From Gammaproteobacteria bacterium (GTDB lineage Bacteria > Pseudomonadota > Gammaproteobacteria > Steroidobacterales > Steroidobacteraceae): DNA of 58,765 nucleotides. The position numbers and the translations under genes are program-made. Below the pieces are notes generated by a model. It made no database searches. It saw only the letters and a list, made by a program, of their open reading frames with translations, and had not been told where the DNA came from. The DNA lies in the NCBI GenBank assembly GCA_012026925.1, contig VEPJ01000117.1:1-58765 (forward strand). The letters run 5' to 3'. Of the stretch, positions 8,930-17,353 are shown piece by piece. Every line of letters starts with the position of its first letter. The first letter of the stretch is position 1.

Positions 8930-11737
8930 ATGTCGCCAGGGCCGCCAACCAGCGATGGCAGGAAAAGGCGTGAGGGGTTCAGTTCGGGCTGGACCGGCGC
9001 CGTTGCCGTCGGGCTGATCGCCTATATCGCGATCTCCATCCTGCTGACCTTCTTCGACGGCAGGGGTTCGCGCGCGCTCGACATCTTCAACCTCTACTCC
9101 GACACGCTCGCGAGCATCGCCGTGACCGTCCTCGCCGGGGTCGCGGCGCGCGGCTCGACGGACCGCGATACCCGGCTCACCTGGTGGCTCCTCACCGGGG
9201 CACTCGGCTTCTACAGCGCCGGCAATTTCGTTCACTCCACCTACTGGCTGTTCGGGATCGATCCGTTCCCGTCCGTCGGCGACGCGTTCTTCCTCGGCTT
9301 CTACCCGCTCGTCTTCGCGGCGCTGCTGACCGTCATCCGCGCCGCCGCCGTGCGCGTGCAGTGGGGCCGGCTCGCGCTCGACGCGACCATCCTCATGCTC
9401 GGCTTCGGCGCCTTCTTCTGGTACTGCGTGATCGCGCCCACCGCCGCCCAGCACGATCCCAACGCGCTCAAGTACCTCCTCGCGCAGAGCTACATCGCGC
9501 TCAACTGCATCACGCTGCTCGCCTGCGGGGTGCTCCTCATGCACTCCGGCGCCACGCCGATCCAGCGTCGCGCGCTGCTGCTGCTCACGCTCGGATTCTC
9601 GTCGATGTCGTTCGCCGACATCGTCTGGGCGATGTCGAAGGTCAGCGGCAGTTACCTGCCCGGCGGCGTATCGGACGCGATCTATCTCGCGTGCTACGTC
9701 TGGCTCGGCGCCGCGGCACGCGAGCAACTCCGCGGAGCCCCGCCCGCGCGTCGCGCGCCCGGCGCCTTCAGCACTGCACTGGTGCAGGGCCTGCCTTACG
9801 TCGCGATGATGGTCTCGTTCCTGATGCTCGTGTACGTCGAGAGCAGCACGACGGCGAGTCCGGTCAACATGATGACCGTCGTCATCTTCGTGCTTACGTC
9901 CCTCGTCATCGTCCGCCAGGGCGTGCTCCTGCGCGACGACGCGCTGCTCCGCGAACGGCGCGCGGCCGGCATGGTGGAGGCGCGCTATGCGTCCCTCATC
10001 AGGAACGCGTCCGACGTGATCATGATCGCCGACGCGGACGGGCAACTCCGGTTCGCCTCGCCGGCCGCCGAACGAACCTTCGCGATCCACCCGGACGACC
10101 TGGTGGGCCGCAATCTCCTCGACCTCTGGTCGGACGGGGACCGCGAGCGACTGGCCGCGTTCCTGGGCGAGGTCGCCGCGACGCAGGGCCGGACCGTCGG
10201 GCCGGTGGAGGCCGTGGTCGAGACCGGCGACCGGCGCAGCACGCTCGAGTGCGTCGGCAGCAACCTGACCGACGATCCCGCCATCGCCGGCCTCGCGCTC
10301 AACTTCCGCGACGTGAGCGAGCGCAAGGCGCTCGAGGAGCAGCTCCGCAAGCTCGCCTTCCACGACCCGCTGACGCTGCTCGCCAACCGAGCCCTGTTCT
10401 GGAACCGCGTCGAGCACGCGCTGGCCCTGGCCCAGCGCACGCGCCTGCGCATCGCGGTGATGTTCCTCGACCTCGACAACTTCAAGATCGTCAACGACTC
10501 GCTCGGTCACGACGCCGGCGACCGGCTGCTGCAGGCGGCCGCGCAACGGCTGGTGAAGTCGACCCGGCCGTCGGACACCGTCGCGCGCCTCGGCGGCGAC
10601 GAGTTCGCGATCCTGCTGGAGGGCATCGGCAGCGAGACCGACATCGAGCGCATCGCCAACCCGATCAGCGCCGCGTTCAACCGCCCGCTGCTCGTCGACG
10701 GCAGGGAGACGGACGCGTCCGCCAGCATCGGGGTGGCTTGCTCCCAGCCGGGCGATGACGCCGAGCAGCTCCTGCGCAACGCCGACATCGCGATGTACAA
10801 CGCGAAGGCGGCCGGCAAGGCGCGCCTCGTGGTGTTCCACCCCCAGATGCAGGAGCAGCTGCACGACCGCCTGCGCATGGAGCAGGACATCGACCTTGCG
10901 CTCGAGCGCGACGAGTTCTTCCTCGAGTTCCAGCCGGTCGTGGACCTGACGCGTCGCGAGCTGCTCGGCGTCGAAGCCCTCGTCCGCTGGAACCATCCCG
11001 GGCGGGGCCTCGTCATGCCCGGGGCCTTCATCCCGATCGCCGAGGAATCGGGGCGCATCGTCGACCTCGGGCGCCGCGTCCTGGTGGATGCATGCACCCA
11101 GATACGCCAGTGGGGCGACTCGGTTTCCGCAGGCGACGGCCTGCGCGTGGCGGTCAACATCTCCGGGCGCCACCTGCAGCAGGGCAACCTGGTCGCGGAC
11201 GTGCGCCACGCACTCGAGGTGTCCGGCCTCGATCCGGGGTGCCTGGTGATCGAGCTCACCGAGAGCACGATCATGCAGAACACCGAGATGAACCTCGAAC
11301 GGTTCCGCGAGCTGAAGGCACTCGGTGTCCGGCTCGCCATCGACGATTTCGGCGTCGGCTACTCGTCCCTCTCCTACCTGCACCGCTTCCCGATCGACAT
11401 CCTGAAGATCGATCGTGCATTCGTGAGCCGCATGACCGAGCAGAACGGCGGACCCGAACTCGCGCGCGCCGTCGTGATGCTCGGTGCGACGCTCGGCCTC
11501 GAGACGATCGCCGAAGGGATCGAGAACGAGGAGCAGGCGGCGACCCTGCTCGACCTCGGCTGCGTCGCGGGCCAGGGATTCCTGTTCGCCAGCTCGACCT
11601 CCCTCGAGAACGTCGCGCGCTCGCCGTACATGACGCGGCGCGCAAGCCTGCGCAGGGAGCGCATGGGACACGTGGACCTGACGGCCACCGGGCGCTTCAG
11701 GGTCGCGGACCTCTATCCCCGGTCGGCGACCGGCTGA
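8930..11737 (+). CDS. Membrane-bound PAS-GGDEF-EAL cyclic-di-GMP enzyme
   Basis: About 935 residues. Residues 15-340 form many transmembrane helices of an unnamed sensor region. A PAS domain follows (about 352-460), then GGDEF (signature GGDEF at 555, with an RxxD inhibitory-site motif five residues before it) and EAL (EALVRWNHP, Glu near 682; later DDFGVGYSSL, IDRAFV and ETIAEGIE). Both signature motifs are intact, so it could make and degrade cyclic-di-GMP, with the membrane/PAS part setting the balance. I chose the ATG at 8930; a TTG at 8912 is an alternative. A longer reading to 8708 would run into the divergent dehydrogenase start and has no family-like residues. It is transcribed alone, converging on the beta-propeller gene. 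Confidence 0.93.
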   Translation: MSPGPPTSDGRKRREGFSSGWTGAVAVGLIAYIAISILLTFFDGRGSRALDIFNLYSDTLASIAVTVLAGVAARGSTDRDTRLTWWLLTGALGFYSAGNFVHSTYWLFGIDPFPSVGDAFFLGFYPLVFAALLTVIRAAAVRVQWGRLALDATILMLGFGAFFWYCVIAPTAAQHDPNALKYLLAQSYIALNCITLLACGVLLMHSGATPIQRRALLLLTLGFSSMSFADIVWAMSKVSGSYLPGGVSDAIYLACYVWLGAAAREQLRGAPPARRAPGAFSTALVQGLPYVAMMVSFLMLVYVESSTTASPVNMMTVVIFVLTSLVIVRQGVLLRDDALLRERRAAGMVEARYASLIRNASDVIMIADADGQLRFASPAAERTFAIHPDDLVGRNLLDLWSDGDRERLAAFLGEVAATQGRTVGPVEAVVETGDRRSTLECVGSNLTDDPAIAGLALNFRDVSERKALEEQLRKLAFHDPLTLLANRALFWNRVEHALALAQRTRLRIAVMFLDLDNFKIVNDSLGHDAGDRLLQAAAQRLVKSTRPSDTVARLGGDEFAILLEGIGSETDIERIANPISAAFNRPLLVDGRETDASASIGVACSQPGDDAEQLLRNADIAMYNAKAAGKARLVVFHPQMQEQLHDRLRMEQDIDLALERDEFFLEFQPVVDLTRRELLGVEALVRWNHPGRGLVMPGAFIPIAEESGRIVDLGRRVLVDACTQIRQWGDSVSAGDGLRVAVNISGRHLQQGNLVADVRHALEVSGLDPGCLVIELTESTIMQNTEMNLERFRELKALGVRLAIDDFGVGYSSLSYLHRFPIDILKIDRAFVSRMTEQNGGPELARAVVMLGATLGLETIAEGIENEEQAATLLDLGCVAGQGFLFASSTSLENVARSPYMTRRASLRRERMGHVDLTATGRFRVADLYPRSATG

Positions 11738-11769
11738 CCGCGGCGTTCGGCGCGGAGCCGCGCACGGGC

Positions 11770-13890
11770 CTAGAAGACGATGCCGAGCAGCTTTCTCAGC
11801 CCGCTCGCGATCCAGGCTCGAACCTGGTCGATGGTCGCCTGGTCGAGGAAAGGTCCACCGAGCGGCATGCGTGAGCCGGAAATACCGGACGTGCCCTGGA
11901 GCTTCCGGACGAGGTAGCTGTTGTCCGGGTCGCCCGGCTTGACGCGCATCAGTCCGGGTTGCTCCTGGCTCGGCACGTTCACCAGGCTCGCGAAGCTCTG
12001 GCCGGCGCGCAGGTCCTGCGAGCCCGGCAGCGCGCCGCCGGGGGCGATGCTGCCGTCATGGCAGCCGGAACAGCGTGGAGAAAACACCAGCGCCTGGAGT
12101 TGCGCCAGCGTCACCGCGGCCGCACCGTTGGTCACCGTCACCGTGACAGCCGACGATGTTGCAACGTTGCCGTTCGCGTCGGTCGCCCGGGCCGTCAAGG
12201 TCACGGCGCCATTGGCGACCGTCGTGGTATCCCACTGCACCGAGTAGGGCGACGTCGTGGACACGCCGAGCGAGGTCGTGCCGTTGGCGAAGAACTCGAC
12301 CTTCGCAATATTGATCGTGGACGTCGCCGTGGCGCCGACCGCGATGGTACCGCTCACATTACCGGTGGGCGCAGACACGGCGACGACGGGCGGCGCGTTC
12401 AGCACCGGTGGCGACGCACCGAGATCGATCCGGCCGTACGCGCCGTTCGCCTCGTCATTGGTGCCGGCCGCCCAGAAGAGCGTGTTGTGCGGCTGGTTGG
12501 CCGCGTCGTTGCCGAAGGCGAGGCCCCAGAGTCCAGGGACGGCGAACGGCTTCGACGATGGATCGCTCAGCGTGCCGACGAGCTTGCCGGTCACCGGGTC
12601 ATAGCCGTTGATCTGACCGTCGCCGAAATTCCCGACGAGCAGCGTGTTGCTCAACGTGCCGAAGTCGGCGGGCGCCAGGGCCATGCCCCATGGGGCGTTC
12701 AGGCGACCGCCGGTCGGGACGAGATGCGTGACGAGGCCGCCGTTGGCGTCGAACACGTCGACGAGACCGAGGCCTGCACCGTTCACGTTGTCCGGATCGT
12801 TGGGTCCCGCCTGCTGCGCGTAACTGACGTAGATCTGCGTCGTGCCGTTCGGACCGTTTTTGACCGCCTGGATGCCGAACGGCGCATATCCGGCAGACAG
12901 CGTCGGGTCCATGAAGGCGAAGCTCAGGTCCCAGGGCGTCTGCATGCGGACGCGTGCGTCGCGCGCGGCGGTCTTGTAGTTGAAGGCGAAGCTCTGGTCC
13001 GTAGGCGTCTGCTTGCGGAAGCTTGCGTCGAACACATCGATCTTGTTGTTGCGGAAGTCGGTTGCGTAGAGGAAGTTGCCCGCGCCGTTGCTCGCAATCG
13101 CGAGTCCCTTGTAGATCGCCCCGCCGGTGTCCGTGTACACGATCACGGCGTTGCCCGCGTCAACGCCCGATGACCAGCCTGCGATCATCCCGCCCTCACC
13201 GTCGAAGATGAATCTCGCCGCACCCGACTTGCCGGCCGACGAGACGACGAAATCGCTGCTGCCGTTGAAGACAATGCCGGTCGGATCGAAACTCGCGCCG
13301 GCGGCGCCGTCCGGTATGTGCACGACCAGCGGCGCCGCTGCAGGCTGGAGCTTGCCGTTGCCGTCATAGAGCGTCGACGTCTCGGTGTGGTTATTCGCGA
13401 CCCAGACGAACGTCGTCGGACCGAAGGCGATGCCCCAGGCATTCACGAGATTCGCATCGCGGGTCAGCGCCCCGACACCCACCGTGTCGGCAATCAGGGT
13501 CGTCGTCGAGTACGCGCTCGGGGCGGTCACGGCAACTGTCGCCGAGGCGGTGGCGCTGCCTGTGTAGGCTGTGCCACCGCAGTCCAGCGTGAAGGTTGCG
13601 CTGCCGGTTGCCGAGGGCGTCACGCTCTCGCTGCCAGAGGCGGACCTGGCACCGTTCCACGCACCACTGGCCGAGCACGACGTGCCGGCGCTCGAATTCC
13701 AGGTCAGCGTGGCGCTTTGACCCAGCACGATCGTGCCCGGCTGCACGGCCAGGGTCACCGTGGGCGGTGGCGTGCTCATGTTGCCGCCCCCGGAGCCGCC
13801 GCCGCACCCACCTGTCGCAAGCGCTGCGACCCAGGCGAGTGCATGCGACGCGAAGTCTCGTCTCTTCGAGCCGGTCTTCGTCCGCGTCAT
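11770..13890 (-). CDS. Secreted TIGR03118-like beta-propeller protein with Ig-like domain and CxxCH heme motif
   Basis: About 706 residues, starting at the ATG at 13890, which has a GGAGG site at good spacing. An export signal ends in a lipobox-like ATGGC followed by a Gly/Ser-rich tether. Next comes an Ig-like module (SCSASGAW), then a long propeller region with repeated features such as VNAWGIAFGP and LYATDFRNNKIDVFD, typical of the TIGR03118 family. A second Ig-like domain is followed by a C-terminal module with CSGCH, a single c-type heme motif, and VPSQEQPGLMRVKPGDP. That heme module is repeated almost exactly in the divergent gene at 14075. The protein ends in LRKLLGIVF, shared with the unrelated gene at 19527. 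Likely periplasmic or surface exposed; the electron-transfer role is inferred. Confidence 0.85.
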   Translation of the reverse strand: MTRTKTGSKRRDFASHALAWVAALATGGCGGGSGGGNMSTPPPTVTLAVQPGTIVLGQSATLTWNSSAGTSCSASGAWNGARSASGSESVTPSATGSATFTLDCGGTAYTGSATASATVAVTAPSAYSTTTLIADTVGVGALTRDANLVNAWGIAFGPTTFVWVANNHTETSTLYDGNGKLQPAAAPLVVHIPDGAAGASFDPTGIVFNGSSDFVVSSAGKSGAARFIFDGEGGMIAGWSSGVDAGNAVIVYTDTGGAIYKGLAIASNGAGNFLYATDFRNNKIDVFDASFRKQTPTDQSFAFNYKTAARDARVRMQTPWDLSFAFMDPTLSAGYAPFGIQAVKNGPNGTTQIYVSYAQQAGPNDPDNVNGAGLGLVDVFDANGGLVTHLVPTGGRLNAPWGMALAPADFGTLSNTLLVGNFGDGQINGYDPVTGKLVGTLSDPSSKPFAVPGLWGLAFGNDAANQPHNTLFWAAGTNDEANGAYGRIDLGASPPVLNAPPVVAVSAPTGNVSGTIAVGATATSTINIAKVEFFANGTTSLGVSTTSPYSVQWDTTTVANGAVTLTARATDANGNVATSSAVTVTVTNGAAAVTLAQLQALVFSPRCSGCHDGSIAPGGALPGSQDLRAGQSFASLVNVPSQEQPGLMRVKPGDPDNSYLVRKLQGTSGISGSRMPLGGPFLDQATIDQVRAWIASGLRKLLGIVF

Positions 13891-13946
13891 GGCTTTCCTC
13901 CTTCGCGCCGCGCGTTCGAGGCGCGGCAGGTTGGCTGTGTGGCGAT

Positions 13947-14046
13947 ACGTAAGTACCCGCGGAGGGATCGCGGGTTCATTTGCGCAACACGAGCGGCTCT
14001 GCGGACCCCGCAGTGAACCGAATGCGTCCTTGCGCGCCACTTACGT
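13947..14046. promoter_or_regulatory. Nested dyad in the divergent promoter region
   Basis: The region between the divergent heme-protein genes holds an outer perfect 8-bp inverted repeat (ACGTAAGT at 13947-13954 and ACTTACGT at 14039-14046). An inner 6-bp inverted repeat (GGTTCA at 13973-13978, TGAACC at 14014-14019) has nearly the same centre, about 13996. Inside lie a TTGCGCAA palindrome (13980-13987) and a CTGCGG/CCGCAG hairpin (13999-14013). This symmetry suggests a shared operator or a structured region controlling both genes. No promoter elements were assigned. Confidence 0.4.
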
Positions 14047-14074
14047 TGCACAGATGGTCACGACGGACGCCGCC

Positions 14075-14908
14075 ATGCCACGAAGATCGGTTCGCTCGGC
14101 TGCAATGGCCCTCACGACGACCTGGCTCGCGGCCTGCGCCGGCAACGGTGACGGACTCGACGCGAACGGGCGGCCCATAGGCCCCGGTGATCCCGGCGGC
14201 ACCCCGCTAACGGCGGACTTCAGGTCGATCCAGGACCATGTCTTTACGCCGATCTGCACCGTTTGCCATGCGGGGGCCAGCGCGCCGCACGGCCTTCGCC
14301 TCGATGCGGCGAACAGCTACGACCTGCTGGTCGGCGTGCCGAGCCAGGAGCAGCCCGGCCTGATGCGCGTGAAGCCCGGCGATCCGGGCAGCAGCTATCT
14401 CGTGCAGAAGCTCGAAGGTCGCGCATCCGTGGGCGCGCGCATGCCGCTCGGCGGTCCGTATCTCGACCAGGCGACGATCAACGTGATCCGCCAATGGATC
14501 ATCGATGGCGCTCAGCGATCTCCTGCGGCGGCAGCGAGATCAGCCTTCGCGATTCACGCCGTGATGCCGGCACCCGGCGATGTGCTCGACGAAGCGCCGT
14601 CTCAGGTAGTCGTCTCATTCACCCGGGAGCTTGATCGCACACGCCTCGATCCCTCGATCATCCACCTCGAACGCATCTCGCCTGACGCCGGCACCAGCGC
14701 GTCGATGTCGTTCGATCTCGCTGTCCCGGAGGCCAATCCAGCCACGCTGATCTTGACGCCGCGGTCGACGCTCCAGACCGGCCGCTACCGGCTTCGCGTC
14801 GCTGAAATCGGGTTAGCGGACATCTCCGGCGCCCCCCTCGCCGGGACGTCATCCGCCGTCGACGCGCCGATCACATTGACGACGTTCGAAGTGAGGTCCG
14901 TCCCATGA
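14075..14908 (+). CDS. c-type-heme lipoprotein with C-terminal Ig-like domain
   Basis: About 277 residues. The start at 14075 gives a compact signal (MPRRSVRSAAMAL) ending in the lipobox LAAC; the ATG at 14054 is an alternative adding seven residues. A single heme-binding motif CTVCHAG is followed by VPSQEQPGLMRVKPGDP and MPLGGPYLDQATI, almost identical to the C-terminal module of the divergent protein at 11770. The last third (PAPGDVLDEAPSQVVVSF onward) resembles bacterial Ig-like/SbsA-type domains. The ATG of the downstream heme-porin overlaps its stop (ATGA), so the two are coupled. It is likely an outer-membrane or periplasmic lipoprotein that passes electrons to or from its porin partner. 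That role is an inference. Confidence 0.83.
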   Translation: MPRRSVRSAAMALTTTWLAACAGNGDGLDANGRPIGPGDPGGTPLTADFRSIQDHVFTPICTVCHAGASAPHGLRLDAANSYDLLVGVPSQEQPGLMRVKPGDPGSSYLVQKLEGRASVGARMPLGGPYLDQATINVIRQWIIDGAQRSPAAAARSAFAIHAVMPAPGDVLDEAPSQVVVSFTRELDRTRLDPSIIHLERISPDAGTSASMSFDLAVPEANPATLILTPRSTLQTGRYRLRVAEIGLADISGAPLAGTSSAVDAPITLTTFEVRSVP

Positions 14909-15999
14909 GTCGTACCCCGACGTGTGCACTTGCTGCGATCGCCGTGATCGCCGCGGCGTTGCTTCCCGGCGCAGTCGTCGCCGAGCCGTACCTCGCGGTC
15001 CAGCAAGGCTACAAGTGCGTCGCGTGTCACGTGAACCCGACGGGTGGCGGACTGCGCAACGATTTCGGCATCGTGTTCGCGGAAAACGTGATGCCGGCGC
15101 GCGGCCTCCCGACCGATGCACCCCAGTGGACGGGACGCGTCGGCGATTTCGTTCGGCTAGGCGCCGACCTACGCACGAGCTGGTCGCGCACCGAAGTACC
15201 GGACCAGCCGGCACAGCAGGGATGGAACCTGGACCAGACACGTGTGTACCTCGGTGTCGACGTCATACCTCAGAAGCTCATGGTCCTGGTCGACGAGGCG
15301 CTTGCGCCGGGCAATGCCGAGTTGAAGGAGGCGTACGTCCGCTACGGCGATGTGCAGGAAGGCTGGTACGCGAAGGCCGGACGATTCTACCTGCCGTTCG
15401 GCTGGCGCCTTCAGGACAACGGTGCCTTCGTGAGGCAAGTGACCGGCATCAACATGAGCACGCCTGACGAGGGCATCGAGGTCGGCCTCGAGGAGCCGGA
15501 CTGGTCTGCGCAGCTCGACATCACCAACGGCATCGCGAACGCTGGATCGGGGTCCGGTTACCAGGTGACGGGCCAGGCCGCGTGGGTGAATCCTCGCGGC
15601 CGGCTCGGTGCAGCCGCCTCCTTTACGCAGTCGGACGCGGGTAACCGCGGCGTCTACGGCGTCTTCGGTGGCCTGCGCACTGGCCCAGTCGCGTGGCTCG
15701 CGGAGGGCGACTACATCCGCGACGCCGGCTTTCCAGAGGGATCGCGTTCGCTGATTGCAGCGCTCCTTGAGGCGAACTGGAACTTCAGCAAGGGCCAGAA
15801 CCTAAAGCTGACGGGCGAGTACTTCGACCCCGATCGCACGGTCGCGGAGGACCAGAAGACGCGCTGGAGCATCGTCTACGAAGTGACGCCGCTGCCGTTC
15901 ATCCAGCTACGGGCCGGCTTCCGGCAGTACGACGGCATCCCGCAGAACTCGCTCGACAACCGCCGACTGATGTTCATCGAGCTGCACGGGTTCCTGTAG
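14905..15999 (+). CDS. Outer-membrane beta-barrel protein with N-terminal CxxCH heme motif
   Basis: 364 residues. A clear signal peptide ends in VVA-EP, directly followed by QQGYKCVACHVNPTGG, which contains a c-type heme site. The rest has the alternating pattern and repeated aromatic-rich strands of a porin-like barrel (for example WYAKAGRFYLPFGWRLQDNG), and it ends in an aromatic/hydrophobic residue (HGFL) as many barrels do. It is coupled by a 4-bp overlap to the heme lipoprotein upstream. Known: heme-bearing barrels of this type occur in proteobacteria, and porin-cytochrome conduits move electrons across the outer membrane. Inference: this pair may be a minimal conduit. The family itself has no well-established function that I can name. 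Confidence 0.82.
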   Translation: MSRTPTCALAAIAVIAAALLPGAVVAEPYLAVQQGYKCVACHVNPTGGGLRNDFGIVFAENVMPARGLPTDAPQWTGRVGDFVRLGADLRTSWSRTEVPDQPAQQGWNLDQTRVYLGVDVIPQKLMVLVDEALAPGNAELKEAYVRYGDVQEGWYAKAGRFYLPFGWRLQDNGAFVRQVTGINMSTPDEGIEVGLEEPDWSAQLDITNGIANAGSGSGYQVTGQAAWVNPRGRLGAAASFTQSDAGNRGVYGVFGGLRTGPVAWLAEGDYIRDAGFPEGSRSLIAALLEANWNFSKGQNLKLTGEYFDPDRTVAEDQKTRWSIVYEVTPLPFIQLRAGFRQYDGIPQNSLDNRRLMFIELHGFL

Positions 16000-16005
16000 C
16001 GTAAT

Positions 16006-16025
16006 CCGGCCGCGGTCACGGCCGG
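16006..16025. terminator. Hairpin between convergent genes
   Basis: CCGGCC (16006-16011) and GGCCGG (16020-16025) form a 6-bp stem with an 8-nt loop exactly where the heme-porin and the protease genes converge. There is no T-run, so it may be a weak or factor-assisted terminator. Confidence 0.4.
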
Positions 16026-17353
16026 TGAATCAGCGATCCCGGAGCGTGCGGTTCGTCGAGTGCGAGGCCATCGTCACTCGCTCGCGGACATGATCCGTGC
16101 TGCTGCAGGGCCGCAAGGGCTTCGCACGCGTTGATGCTCGAGAAGGAATCCGTGGGCGTCGACACGGTCTGCGACGTCCGCTGCAGCAAATGCAGCGCCT
16201 GCTCAGCGCGCAAATGGCGATCACGCGAAATCAGGAGCGCGACGACAGCCGATACCTGCGCCGCTGCCAGCGAACTCCCCGAAGCGAAGTCGTAGTGCGA
16301 ATTCGGCGCCAGCGTCAGCACGTCGCGGCCCGGTGCGACGAGCGCAGCCGCCCCGCCCACCTGGCGACCCGGGGCATCCACGGTAATCACGCCGGCGACG
16401 TTCCCTGGAAATCCGCTGTGCGCACCGACCGGCGGCGCGGCGCCCACGAAGATGATCCCCTGCTGAAGGCCGCGCTCGACGATTCGCGTGAGCAGCGGAT
16501 CCCCGGGCCCAGCGAGACTCAGGTTGACGACGTCGGCATGGGCATCGATGGCCCCCGCGAGCGCCTGTGCCAAAGTGAAGGTGTTGCAGGCCGCGGTGCT
16601 TGCGACCGCCGACAGCTGCCAGCACGCCTTGAATGCCAGCAGCTTGACTCCTGGCGCAATTCCTGCGATTCCGATGCGATTGTTGGCCAACGCGGCGATG
16701 ACGCCCGCGACCGCGGTCCCGTGCTGCTCCGACACGAACCTGGCGGCGTCGTCGTCCACGAAATTCCTTTGCCCCGATACGCGTCCCTGCAGATCCGGAT
16801 GCGCGGTATCGATACCGGTGTCGATGATGGCGACCGTGACGCCTTCGCCACGTGCCCACTGCTGTGCCGGCCCGACAGCCATCAGCGCGAGGCTTTGCTG
16901 CAGCCCCGCGTACGGATCGTTGAATTCGCCCGCTTGCGTCGTAAACGTCGCGAGCGGCTCGGCCGACTCCACGCGGCGATCCCGCCTCAACTGCGCGAGT
17001 ACCGTGGCCCGATCCGCACCCGCCGGAATTTCGTACACGAGGCAATGCACGCCGAGCAGCGCGATCGGCCAGCTGGCCTCCTCGTGCAGCCCGTGGTCCG
17101 ATGCTAGCGCGCGCGCCCGTGAGCGCGCAGTGCTCGACGCGGCATACGGCCCGAGGCTGTCGTAGCCCCTGGGCGTGGACGTCGCCGGAAGGCTTCCGGC
17201 AACGAAGTCGTTCTTCACCGTGACGACGACGAAACGGTCCGGATCCCGGCGCGCGGTGTCCGAGAGCGCCGCACCGGGAGGCGGGCCACGCGCGGCGGCA
17301 CAGGCCGTGACTGCGACCGCGACGGTTACGCCCAGAGCCGCGATGACTCTCAT
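16016..17353 (-). CDS. Subtilisin-like (S8) serine protease, exported, linked to anti-sigma factor
   Basis: 445 residues with a lipoprotein-type signal (TACAA, Cys near 18). A region near 100-137 resembles the end of a subtilase propeptide (QLRRDRRVESAEPLA). The S8 domain shows Asp178 (IIDTGID), His211 (EQHGTAVAG) and Ser361 (ASGSSLAAAQ). The usual oxyanion-hole Asn in AAGN is not there: the aligned stretch reads VGAAPPVG, so activity may be altered or lost. Its ATG overlaps the anti-sigma stop (ATGA). With the sigma factor upstream this makes a coupled three-gene unit. The likely place of action is the periplasm. Protease or pseudoprotease cannot be settled from sequence. Confidence 0.88.
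   Translation of the reverse strand: MRVIAALGVTVAVAVTACAAARGPPPGAALSDTARRDPDRFVVVTVKNDFVAGSLPATSTPRGYDSLGPYAASSTARSRARALASDHGLHEEASWPIALLGVHCLVYEIPAGADRATVLAQLRRDRRVESAEPLATFTTQAGEFNDPYAGLQQSLALMAVGPAQQWARGEGVTVAIIDTGIDTAHPDLQGRVSGQRNFVDDDAARFVSEQHGTAVAGVIAALANNRIGIAGIAPGVKLLAFKACWQLSAVASTAACNTFTLAQALAGAIDAHADVVNLSLAGPGDPLLTRIVERGLQQGIIFVGAAPPVGAHSGFPGNVAGVITVDAPGRQVGGAAALVAPGRDVLTLAPNSHYDFASGSSLAAAQVSAVVALLISRDRHLRAEQALHLLQRTSQTVSTPTDSFSSINACEALAALQQHGSCPRASDDGLALDEPHAPGSLIHRP

Noticed and set aside
8591..11671. 1026-codon open frame opposite the GGDEF-EAL gene
   Set aside because: Low-complexity, charged translation with no domain; the plus strand has intact GGDEF and EAL motifs.
11738..11769. 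Terminator between the GGDEF-EAL gene and the propeller gene
   Set aside because: CGCGGC/GCCGCG can pair but the 12-nt loop and missing T-run make it unconvincing.
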